Assembly: GCA_002148405.1 (NCBI GenBank)
Contig: MUGG01000218.1
Span: forward strand, 248,001-312,000
DNA: 64,000 bases
Direction of reading: 5' to 3'
Origin: Alkalinema sp. CACIAM 70d
Lineage (GTDB): Bacteria; Cyanobacteriota; Cyanobacteriia; Leptolyngbyales; Leptolyngbyaceae
Shown: positions 26,935-35,398 of the stretch, piece by piece
Layout of the letters: every line of letters starts with the position of its first letter
Numbering within the stretch: the stretch's first letter is position 1
Position numbers and translations under genes: made by a program
Notes under the pieces: generated by a model
Told to the model about the DNA's origin: nothing
Seen by the model: only the letters and a program-made list of their open reading frames with translations
Databases searched by the model: none

Positions 26935-29900
26935 TTACTTAATCAGCGTTTGCCGCTTGATAGCGCGAAAGTCCTGCCCTTCAACCTTGATGCCACCAAT
27001 AAGTCGTTGAATAACGGCAATATAGAATGCGGTTTTGAAGTTGTGCAATGGGTGATTATAGGCAAGCGTAGCATCTGTGACAATGATTCGGTTTTGCCCC
27101 AACGTCACCTCAACTATATCGGGTTTCTTGTTACCTATTTTTCCTAGCAGAAAGTCATTTTCTTTGCTGAAGTTGAGAAAATTTAAGCAATCCCGGCGAG
27201 TATCTGGAAAGTGAGGATCCTTAGAGTATTGAACAACTTTATCCCAGGCCGGTTTTAGCAATGGATCGCTACCATCCACACATAGCTGCTTGACAAATGT
27301 ATAGACATCTTCGGATAGGAGGCTACTGTTGGTGCGACGACCCCTACCTTCACTCGTTGCGGCTTTGGCCAATTGCTGAAAAACCTGACTCAGAGTCTGC
27401 TGTGGATTGGCCATTAGGAACTCGGTTGGTGTCTGCCCTCGTTGCTGCCATTGGTGCTTCCTCTCTTGTACTACCACAGCTTCAACCCAACCGGGCTGGT
27501 GGCTAAATGCCTGGTTGAGTCGGGCATCATCCACTTCATCAAGGGGTGTTTTCTGCTTCCCTTCCTGAAGAGTCCGGAAATTCTTACGAATAAAGGCGAT
27601 ACCTTCTGGGGTTAGGTGCCCCTTTGGATCCATCAGGGATGATTGGCTTGGTGTGGGAGCCGCAGGCGTAGGGTGCGATGGAGGATGCGAACTACCAGGA
27701 GGGTTAGATTTGCGTTTATCTAGACTGATGCCGAAGGTGTCCCGATACCATTGATGGTAGCCTTCCAGTTCGGGAAAAGAGAGGTGTTGCCGCTGGCCGA
27801 ATTGGTCGGGGTAGTCAATCCAAACCTTTGCTGTCGAAGATGATGGGTCGTAACCAAAAAGAGTCTGCGTCCATGCCTCGCCATTCCAAAAGTCAATGCG
27901 TGAAGTTCGGGGTTGGTTGCCCGATCGCGCTGATTCAGCCATGAGAACACCAAAGTCTCCAGAAAGACCGGATGGGAAGCGATCTGGGAATCGTACACCC
28001 TGCCGCCCTTTGTCCACTGGATGATAATGAGCAACCAAATCCCAATGGCCAACATCCTGGTCTTTGTCAAGAATCTCCTTCCATCGTTGGGCGTAACCGC
28101 CCCCAGCGGGCCCCTCCGCTCCGCCGCTAGGACCGTGCTTCTCTACAAACGTCGTTGCTTCGGTTCCCTGAACAATGATGTAAGCGCCTGTTTCAGTATT
28201 GCGATACATGGTGACTTCTCGATGTGGCGATTGCGAAGCACACCCATAGTAGATGCTGCTGGAATCCATGAATCTTGTTGGGTTGGGATCCATGATGACT
28301 GTTGCTTCTGGTAAATCATCGGCAACTTTTTGTCGAATCGCTTTTGCCTTTTCTGTTGGGATGGGTGGACTATCGGGTTCAACAACCGTTGGATGGCTAG
28401 GCGGTGTCACAGCTTCACCATGTTTCTTGCCAGTGGATGGTTGTTCCGGCTCACGGTCGAAGAGCTGTTTGCTTGCTAAATGCGAAGCTATAATCAGACC
28501 ATGAGTTTGGATCGCTGAAGCAATCCTTTCTGCACGTCGTCGCCTTGCCTCAGTAGCAGTGATAGTTCCTTTTTTCTCCTCTTTGGCAATATCCGCAAGG
28601 GCACCTGCTGTTGTGACATTGCAGATAATTAGCCCACCAATATCGGATACATTCTCCGTTACTTCGCCAATGGCACCGATAACGCGAATCGGTTTAAGGG
28701 CAAAGCCAAAATCGAAATTAGGCGGGATCAGCTTAGACTGATTGGCTGGAATCTTGGCAATATCACCGACGTATTCCAATGCGCCAATTGCCTTTGCACC
28801 AAGCGCAACAGCACCCAGGATATCGAGGATGTCCCCAACCGCTTGGATATCCCAGCGGAAGGTGTCGTTTTCGAGCCGTTTAATGATGCGTTCGGCTGCC
28901 AGTCCAGCCGCCAGTAGCCCACCTGCGACTCCTGTGATCGGAGAGCTAACCACTAATCCAGCAACAGCCAGCGCCGTCCCCAGCGCTTCCAATCGAGCTT
29001 TCGCCGCAGTCCAATCCCGCGCTCTACTCTCGAACGTCTGTATCCTCTCGGTTTCCGAAAAGACACCAAACCAGCCTTCATTGGGTAGGCGCACGGTCAA
29101 ACTGCCCTCACCATATTCGGCAGTGCCAGCAAAGCGCTCCACCGCCTCCCAGACCGACTTCAAGGGAGATTCCTTAGATTTGCCTAAGTATTTGCCGCCG
29201 TCAGGGGTGGTGATGTCTGAAAGTAGGCACTGCCATTCTTTACTGCCATTGTCGAATGCTGGCTCTCTAACTTGCAGGAGCAACGGGTAAATTTGACCAG
29301 TAATTCGGCTGACTAATGAACCATGAACACGCACAGCTTGCCTACCCAGTTCTTTGAGCCGTTCTAGCGCTAAATTAAACTGTTTGTCCAAGTGTTTTTT
29401 TTGTTGTTCAAGCTCCCAGACGTCCGGATCGTGAAATCCCATTTTGATTAAGATGGAACGACTACGAGCAGCATTTAATTTATCTGACACAATCGCCAAC
29501 CGCTTGAGGATGATCTCAGCCGGTGAACCTGTAGCCTCAAGTTGAAGCAGTTTGTATCGTTCCTCGACTTCCTTGAGAATTGCGGGATCAACATTGCCAA
29601 ATAGCTTGAGGATTTCTAACTCAGCTTGTGCTTGCGCAGCTTGTGCAGCAAGGTCGTCGATCGCTTCCTGAGAAATACTTTCCAGAGAGCGAGTGGTCAC
29701 AACCAGCGTGGCAATGCTGGGTGCCCGTGCAGGCTCATCTGGGCCAGCATTGGGATTGATTGCAGCGATACAACGGATGATATAGACCCCTCGCTTTGTC
29801 CAGGCAATGGTTCGCTCTCGGTTGTCGCCTAAGAAATCAGCCGCCGCTCCCAACAATTCCTTGCCATAACTGGTTACAACTTCCAACCCTAAAAGCTTTT

Positions 29901-31929
29901 GGTTTAATTCGTTCGCAAGTGCATCAGCATAGCGGCCTTCGGCGATCGCCTCTTCTTGATCTTTCCGAATCTGGGCAGGTCTCTTCAGCAGATCCTCAGT
30001 TGTTCGCCCAAGCCCCCTCCCTGCGCCCTCCATTCTGGAAGGTTGGCGCATCGAACCGACATCTTTCCCCCGACCAGCTTTGATCCGCTTTTCAGCCTCC
30101 TTGACTTCGGGGGCCTCAGAGATATCCCATAACTCCCAGCGATAGCCCACGGGCTGTGCTGCCCATGATGCCTGACTCAACAAGTCTGGAGCTGACGCGG
30201 CATAGTCCAAGACCATGGTGTAAGTCCCTGAGCCACCGATCGGTTGCAAGGTTAGACCAGAAATCTTGGACGGCAATTGTGGAAACTCGTACGCTTGTCC
30301 ACGCCGTTTCGAGGGCATTCCTGGCTTTTGCCAACGTTGACGGGCTTGGGGACGGCTCTGTTGGTATCTTCGTTGGTTTTGAACTTTGTCAATGATCTCT
30401 ATTGCAACATGCTCAGCGTATTGGGCTTGTGAGTCTTTGTCTTGATCGACCCATTTGCTCCGATAGACACGGACGTGATCAATGATATTTGGATATTTGC
30501 CTATTTGTATCATTAAAACATCGGAGCCTTCCTTTTCCTGAATAGACGTGGAAATGTAAGGAATAAGCTCATAAGTAACCTGATTAGGAAACTTTTCTGT
30601 AAGAATTTTCTTAACCACTGGCAATAACTCTTTGGTCAGCCAATCTTCAGCTGCCGGATATTTTTGAGGATCCCAAACATACTCCTCTGGTTGGTTTCTT
30701 TTAATCTTGCCAGATTCCCCTTCTGGACTCGCACCAGGTGGATTTAGATAATCCAATGGCATTTCGTAATGGTGAATACCGGAAGCATTTTTTAGAATCA
30801 ATGGCACGTTCACTTGCTCTGATTCTAGGTACGCCCTTCCGCGCTCCAGTTCATCATAATCCTCCTTATTCCCACAAAAAATATATACCCAAGGGAAAGG
30901 ATCCAAGCCTGTGCTCGGTGGCGATTCAAAATCAAAAATCACCCAATTTTGACCTTGGGCTGGGTACTTAATAGGGCTAGAAAGTTGATACTTACCTTCT
31001 GTCAATCCTTGCGGCAGCCTTATTGTTCCGTTAAACACCCTTTCAGTATGTGTAAATTTTAATTTAAACTGCCAGACCACTTGGGGAACCTGTTGTAATA
31101 AAGTGGCCTCAATACTCTTCAACGGATCGTTATCTTGCTGGCGAAAGATTTGGTTCGGTTGGGGGGGGAACCTTTGGGGCACTTGCAGAAAACCACTTTG
31201 TTGAATGGTATGCACCAACTCATGCGCTAACAATCGTTGTCCCGCAGGCGATCGCGGCTGATATTGACCTGCTCCGAAAGCTACATCCTGCTTGACGGTA
31301 AAGGCACGAGCATTAACGGCACGTACTGTGGCATCGGCTTGACTATCGGTGTGAATCTTGACTTGAGAAAAGTCATGCCCGAAACGTGGTTCAAAGAAAG
31401 CCCGTTCTGCGGCGGGTAAGGGTTGACCGCCACCCTGCAAAGCCGAGATCTGCTTTTGGAGGGTGTTAGATGCCGTAGGTGGTTCACTAGAGGTTGTTTT
31501 AGGTTGCAGCGTTTCTTCCCCCTGCTTTTTCTTCTCTTCCTCAGCTGATCCAGGCAGTCTTTTCACCATAGGCGTAATTGACTCAGCCAGTGGCTTGGTT
31601 TGTAGGGTTGATTGCTTCTTCTCATCTTCTTGAATGGGTTGTCGTTGCATTTCCTCCTTACACTTACATTCGGGACACATCCGCTGAATGTTGGGTTCGG
31701 GCATCCGCATCACCTGATCGGCGACGCGATCAGCTTCTTGCTCGTACTGGTCATTCGGCTGACCAATGGTTAACTTCGCTTGAACTATCGGTGCAGAGCG
31801 AGCCCCCGATCGCAGCGAAGATGGGCTAGAGAAAAACGGTGTTGCTTCGCTCGTATGCGACCCAGTTGAGAAAAATGGTCGGCTCGCATGGCTATCTGTG
31901 GGTTTTTGGTGAGTCCGAGTGCGTTTCAT
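26935..31929 (-). CDS. Giant eCIS cargo: DUF4157 domain with a C-terminal JAMM-like motif
   Basis: 1664 residues. The N-terminus is Ser/Thr-rich, then comes the cargo signature NDQYEQEADRVADQVMRMP, identical to the cargo at 768-5441, followed by a cysteine cluster (CPECKCKEE). DUF4157 spans about 150-245 with HELVH at 236-240. The middle is long and mostly helical (about 650-900), then Ala/Gly-rich hydrophobic stretches (about 970-1130). Near 1260-1420 lies a domain with VAHYHP (H1301, H1303) followed by FPSGLSGDF (S1320, D1325), resembling the zinc-binding HxH...S...D of JAMM/JAB isopeptidases. A proline-rich linker precedes a last domain of about 190 residues of unknown function. It probably travels in or on the particle as effector; the JAMM call is inference. 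Confidence 0.85.
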   Translation of the reverse strand: MKRTRTHQKPTDSHASRPFFSTGSHTSEATPFFSSPSSLRSGARSAPIVQAKLTIGQPNDQYEQEADRVADQVMRMPEPNIQRMCPECKCKEEMQRQPIQEDEKKQSTLQTKPLAESITPMVKRLPGSAEEEKKKQGEETLQPKTTSSEPPTASNTLQKQISALQGGGQPLPAAERAFFEPRFGHDFSQVKIHTDSQADATVRAVNARAFTVKQDVAFGAGQYQPRSPAGQRLLAHELVHTIQQSGFLQVPQRFPPQPNQIFRQQDNDPLKSIEATLLQQVPQVVWQFKLKFTHTERVFNGTIRLPQGLTEGKYQLSSPIKYPAQGQNWVIFDFESPPSTGLDPFPWVYIFCGNKEDYDELERGRAYLESEQVNVPLILKNASGIHHYEMPLDYLNPPGASPEGESGKIKRNQPEEYVWDPQKYPAAEDWLTKELLPVVKKILTEKFPNQVTYELIPYISTSIQEKEGSDVLMIQIGKYPNIIDHVRVYRSKWVDQDKDSQAQYAEHVAIEIIDKVQNQRRYQQSRPQARQRWQKPGMPSKRRGQAYEFPQLPSKISGLTLQPIGGSGTYTMVLDYAASAPDLLSQASWAAQPVGYRWELWDISEAPEVKEAEKRIKAGRGKDVGSMRQPSRMEGAGRGLGRTTEDLLKRPAQIRKDQEEAIAEGRYADALANELNQKLLGLEVVTSYGKELLGAAADFLGDNRERTIAWTKRGVYIIRCIAAINPNAGPDEPARAPSIATLVVTTRSLESISQEAIDDLAAQAAQAQAELEILKLFGNVDPAILKEVEERYKLLQLEATGSPAEIILKRLAIVSDKLNAARSRSILIKMGFHDPDVWELEQQKKHLDKQFNLALERLKELGRQAVRVHGSLVSRITGQIYPLLLQVREPAFDNGSKEWQCLLSDITTPDGGKYLGKSKESPLKSVWEAVERFAGTAEYGEGSLTVRLPNEGWFGVFSETERIQTFESRARDWTAAKARLEALGTALAVAGLVVSSPITGVAGGLLAAGLAAERIIKRLENDTFRWDIQAVGDILDILGAVALGAKAIGALEYVGDIAKIPANQSKLIPPNFDFGFALKPIRVIGAIGEVTENVSDIGGLIICNVTTAGALADIAKEEKKGTITATEARRRRAERIASAIQTHGLIIASHLASKQLFDREPEQPSTGKKHGEAVTPPSHPTVVEPDSPPIPTEKAKAIRQKVADDLPEATVIMDPNPTRFMDSSSIYYGCASQSPHREVTMYRNTETGAYIIVQGTEATTFVEKHGPSGGAEGPAGGGYAQRWKEILDKDQDVGHWDLVAHYHPVDKGRQGVRFPDRFPSGLSGDFGVLMAESARSGNQPRTSRIDFWNGEAWTQTLFGYDPSSSTAKVWIDYPDQFGQRQHLSFPELEGYHQWYRDTFGISLDKRKSNPPGSSHPPSHPTPAAPTPSQSSLMDPKGHLTPEGIAFIRKNFRTLQEGKQKTPLDEVDDARLNQAFSHQPGWVEAVVVQERKHQWQQRGQTPTEFLMANPQQTLSQVFQQLAKAATSEGRGRRTNSSLLSEDVYTFVKQLCVDGSDPLLKPAWDKVVQYSKDPHFPDTRRDCLNFLNFSKENDFLLGKIGNKKPDIVEVTLGQNRIIVTDATLAYNHPLHNFKTAFYIAVIQRLIGGIKVEGQDFRAIKRQTLIK

Positions 31930-31959
31930 AATGGTGTAAACAGGTAGACAGCGCTTTCA

Positions 31960-32838
31960 TCACTGGAGCACATTCGCTAAGCCTGGGAACAATTTGGTTA
32001 AATCTGCCGATAGCATCACTTGAAAACCTGGCCCCGTTTTTAGTGGCGGTGCGCTGGGAAAACTTTGCATCTGGGTGAGAGGCGACTGAAACGTCCCCGG
32101 CGCGGGCTGGAACCGAGGATAGGGACTCAGTTCCGTAAAGCTGGTGCCTTCGGCTTTCACACCACCGCCGAGAAATTCCAAGCCGAACCGCCCCCCAGTG
32201 ACGGACATGCCTCGACCTGCTGTGTAAGCTGTATCTAACCCGAAGGATGCACCCGTCAAGGGTACTCCAGGGTAGCGTTTTCGCAGTGCATCTAAATAAG
32301 GGCTGAATGTAAAGTCTGACGAGAAGCCATAGGTGGACTTGCCCGCTTCGGGGAGTTTGTATTTAAACCCGGCGATCGGTGAATAGGGAATCCAGCCCAG
32401 GGGCTTACCCACATTCACATCCGATAGCCATTCGCGTATCTGGGGATTCAGCGCAAACACCAGTCCTGCGAGGGCAAGGTTCATCCCACCGAAGGTGCCG
32501 ATCGCGATTTGTTCATCACTCGGTCGTTGTTCCCAAAAGCGCTTCTTCAGATCCTCTAACCGGGTTTCAAACCAGGTTTTGAATTTCGGATATTCCAGGA
32601 GCTGTTCACCCGTGGTTTTTAAGCCTTCTACCAAGGGATCTTTTTCTTCTGGCTTTGCTCCTTCTGCTTCTTGGCGCTGAACCATTGGTTGGTTGACGGT
32701 CAACGGTTGCAAGATAGGGTGGGGAGCAGCAGTGAAAAAGGGTTTTGGAACATCCGCACGCTGGCTATCTTGCATTGGGCGAAACATGGACTGACGTGGC
32801 ACAGTACTTGCCGTTTTGTGTTGCTTCCAGGTTTTCAT
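31960..32838 (-). CDS. Putative small eCIS cargo or cargo-associated protein
   Basis: 292 residues from the ATG at 32838, with GGAG nine bases upstream; GTG at 32853 is an alternative. The first 60 residues are disordered and Ser/Pro/Gln-rich, including KPFFTAAPHP and PMVQRQE, very like the leader of the DUF4157 protein directly downstream (PFFSTGSHTSEATPFFSS). A predicted helix (LALAGLVFALNP) could touch a membrane. The glycine-rich second half (SFGLDTAYTAGRGMSVTGGRFGLEFLGGG) has alternating hydrophobic residues, suggestive of beta strands. No known family is recognised. Placement just before the cargo gene and the shared leader style suggest it is loaded the same way. Confidence 0.65.
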   Translation of the reverse strand: MKTWKQHKTASTVPRQSMFRPMQDSQRADVPKPFFTAAPHPILQPLTVNQPMVQRQEAEGAKPEEKDPLVEGLKTTGEQLLEYPKFKTWFETRLEDLKKRFWEQRPSDEQIAIGTFGGMNLALAGLVFALNPQIREWLSDVNVGKPLGWIPYSPIAGFKYKLPEAGKSTYGFSSDFTFSPYLDALRKRYPGVPLTGASFGLDTAYTAGRGMSVTGGRFGLEFLGGGVKAEGTSFTELSPYPRFQPAPGTFQSPLTQMQSFPSAPPLKTGPGFQVMLSADLTKLFPGLANVLQ

Positions 32839-32997
32839 AAGCGATGGCTCCACAGTTAAAAGAGCTACAGATTAGATCTGTGGTTGACTGAATCTGCTTC
32901 CCTGAAGTCCCCCTGGCAAAAGGCTAGGAGAGCGATCGCCAGGGGGCTAGCAGGGGTGGAACACGACAATTGATAGTTCCAAAGTAGATCCAGTCAC

Positions 32998-35277
32998 CTA
33001 GTCTGGCGAATCGCTGCCATCACTGGTGGGCGTTTCAGTGCTGCTACTTGCCGCATCACCTGCATCACTGGTGGGCTGCTCAGGACTGCTGCTTTGTGTT
33101 GCGTTGGTATTTCCTCCTAATTGGCCTGTTTTGATCAGGTACAAGATCACGAGCAAGAGCAAGATCAGAAATGCCAGTAACCAAACCAGCCAGTTGATCA
33201 ACCCATATTCACGAGCATCAATCTTTGTCGTGATGGTAGCTGTTCCGTCTTTGGGAATGGTTAACTGATACAGATTTTTCCCGACCTTTTCTGCACCAAT
33301 GATCTGGTCATTCCAGTTCTGCACCGCACCCCCAACATGGCGCACGATGTAGCCAAAAGACCCGACGGGTTCGACCACTTCATACTTGTGTTCGTTGATG
33401 GTGATGTACTGTCCTAAATGTCGATAGCCATAGGCACTCCAGGTCAGGTAGGAGACTCTGTCATCTTTTCTGCGTCTTGAATCGGGGGACACTGCCAACT
33501 CAAAGGGCTGCTCTGAAAGGCGGGCAAAGCGCAGGGGATCTTCTTGTTGCTTGGAGACATAAATAGAGAATTTCTGCTTCGCCATCCCAGCAGGCAACGG
33601 ATAGCCTTTGGCACTGATCTCCGCCTGCCGCGAAAAGGATGAGGCAGAGACAAAATCCATATTCCGAACGACACTCTTGGTGACAATGTTGGTGCCTGCC
33701 AGAGAATCGAGCTCGACCAACATGCACTGGTGGGGACGATCCTTATATTTTTGTTGGAGGTCCGGTGCAACAGTCCAATCGAGCGTGAATTCTTGAGTTC
33801 CTCCTGCAGGAACGTCCTGGGGACTGGTTGGGTTATTGGCTGCTGGAATGTCCGTCCAGTTATCAGAACTTGTTATACCCCAATTCGCGATTCGGAAGCG
33901 GACTTTCACCTTTTCAGCAAGCTGGGCTACGCCACCCACTTCGCTGTCATTTTTCACCTTAGCGAAGAATGTATTTTTACCCGTGAGATTTATTTGGTGT
34001 GGTTGAGGATTCTTGGTGCCAATGTCATTGGCGCTGAGGGAGACTCCCTTCATCGGTGCGGTATTGCTCTTGGTGGCATTCCCCCATTCCGCAGGGAAAA
34101 AGGCGTATTCATCTACTGGAATTGTGGGGAACTCGGCAATTTCTGGTGCATTTCTCGGCCAGCGGAACTGAGCAGCAATAGGCTTCGTTCCCGTACTATC
34201 AACACGGAGGATATTGGCATAGAACAAGAAATCATCCGCAAAGTCTGGCCCACCCCAGACTGTTCCAGTGGTCGGCACCTGCACCTCAACGTTCCAGTTC
34301 TTAGAACTGCCGGTTCCTCCAGAGCTTACCTTGACTACCAGATCTGTCGGTACAGATGGAATCTTTTGCCAATTGGCGCGCTGTTTCTCGTCAATGTAGG
34401 TACTATCCTTCCAGACGGTGACTTCTCTCGCACTACCGTCCGGCGCGGCACCACTACTCGTCAACGGATAGATCATAATTCTGATGTCGTCCTTCGGTAA
34501 AGCGGTAGCAGCATCGCTAGGGCGGAAGTTCAAAACCACCAGATCGTCGTTATCGAAGGTCGGATCATTCTTGATTTCAGCAGAAAAATACAGAAACGGC
34601 TGGCTATTGTGCTTCAGGGTTTGGATTGCTGCCGGTGCAGGATCTGCCCCATCACTGTAGGTCGCTCGATAAGCCCCTGTCCAGCCGAAATCATTCTCAA
34701 CATTGCCATCAATATTGGGTGGCCGGTAGGCATTGGCAGGATCTACTGGGTCGGGGACACCTCGGTGGGGGGGCCAGGAGATCTGTTCAAAGTTCAATTT
34801 GTATTTGCGGCTACAGATGAAAGGAGTGCCAGCCGCAAGATCTTCGGTGACTCGAAGTGTGAACTCTCGATCAGTGTCGTTCGGAGGCGTTCCCGATACC
34901 GTAGTAGACGTGGATGCGGGCACACTGGTACCAGGGGAACCGGCAGGCAACTGTACGGTTACTCCGCCTAAGTCACAGCTAGGATTACTACTATTGCAAC
35001 CGGGAGGTGCAGGGGTTAATTTCCAAAAGAAGTTATCTGCACTAGATGATGATGTACGGTTGAGACCAATGGTTTCGTTAATATCTCGCCCAACCTTGGC
35101 ATTGATAATTTGTAGGGGATTATCAGGATTGGCAGAGTTATTACAAGTATCACCTATGGTAATTGGGGGTGCTGCTGCTGCACTACCCATGAACAGCAAA
35201 GACAGTGTGATCGCCAATAAGCAAGATCGTAGAAAACGACTTGCTTCAGTCCAGTAGAATTTCAGTAATGTTTTCAT
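32998..35277 (-). CDS. Secreted membrane-anchored protein inside the eCIS operon
   Basis: 759 residues. There is a signal peptide (LRSCLLAITLSLLFMGSAAAA, cleaved after about residue 36), a large Ser/Thr/Pro-rich beta-type extracytoplasmic region, then a single transmembrane helix (WLVWLLAFLILLLLVILYLI, about 695-715) followed by a short acidic Ser/Thr tail (SSSTETPTSDGSDSPD). Paired cysteines occur early (CNNSAN, CNSSNPSCDLG, CSRKYK). The architecture is type I membrane: bulk outside or in the thylakoid lumen, tail in the cytoplasm. No enzyme motif is seen. Such a protein is not part of canonical Afp/PVC particles. An anchor or docking protein for a membrane-attached CIS, as described for cyanobacterial thylakoid-anchored systems, is a reasonable inference. 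Confidence 0.8.
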   Translation of the reverse strand: MKTLLKFYWTEASRFLRSCLLAITLSLLFMGSAAAAPPITIGDTCNNSANPDNPLQIINAKVGRDINETIGLNRTSSSSADNFFWKLTPAPPGCNSSNPSCDLGGVTVQLPAGSPGTSVPASTSTTVSGTPPNDTDREFTLRVTEDLAAGTPFICSRKYKLNFEQISWPPHRGVPDPVDPANAYRPPNIDGNVENDFGWTGAYRATYSDGADPAPAAIQTLKHNSQPFLYFSAEIKNDPTFDNDDLVVLNFRPSDAATALPKDDIRIMIYPLTSSGAAPDGSAREVTVWKDSTYIDEKQRANWQKIPSVPTDLVVKVSSGGTGSSKNWNVEVQVPTTGTVWGGPDFADDFLFYANILRVDSTGTKPIAAQFRWPRNAPEIAEFPTIPVDEYAFFPAEWGNATKSNTAPMKGVSLSANDIGTKNPQPHQINLTGKNTFFAKVKNDSEVGGVAQLAEKVKVRFRIANWGITSSDNWTDIPAANNPTSPQDVPAGGTQEFTLDWTVAPDLQQKYKDRPHQCMLVELDSLAGTNIVTKSVVRNMDFVSASSFSRQAEISAKGYPLPAGMAKQKFSIYVSKQQEDPLRFARLSEQPFELAVSPDSRRRKDDRVSYLTWSAYGYRHLGQYITINEHKYEVVEPVGSFGYIVRHVGGAVQNWNDQIIGAEKVGKNLYQLTIPKDGTATITTKIDAREYGLINWLVWLLAFLILLLLVILYLIKTGQLGGNTNATQSSSPEQPTSDAGDAASSSTETPTSDGSDSPD

Positions 35278-35398
35278 AGTTTGGTTCTCATTGGGTTTGA
35301 AAATTAGCTCTCAAGTGGCTTCATGAATGTGGATTTAGAGTCGGTTTGGCTTGGGTAAACGAGTTAGTTTCAGTATTGCTTCGCTTCCTCCTTATCAA

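Noticed and set aside
33730..34500. 256-codon plus-strand frame opposite the surface-protein gene
   Set aside because: Composition is random-like (many Cys, Arg, Trp), no motif, and it mirrors a real gene with signal peptide and TM helix.
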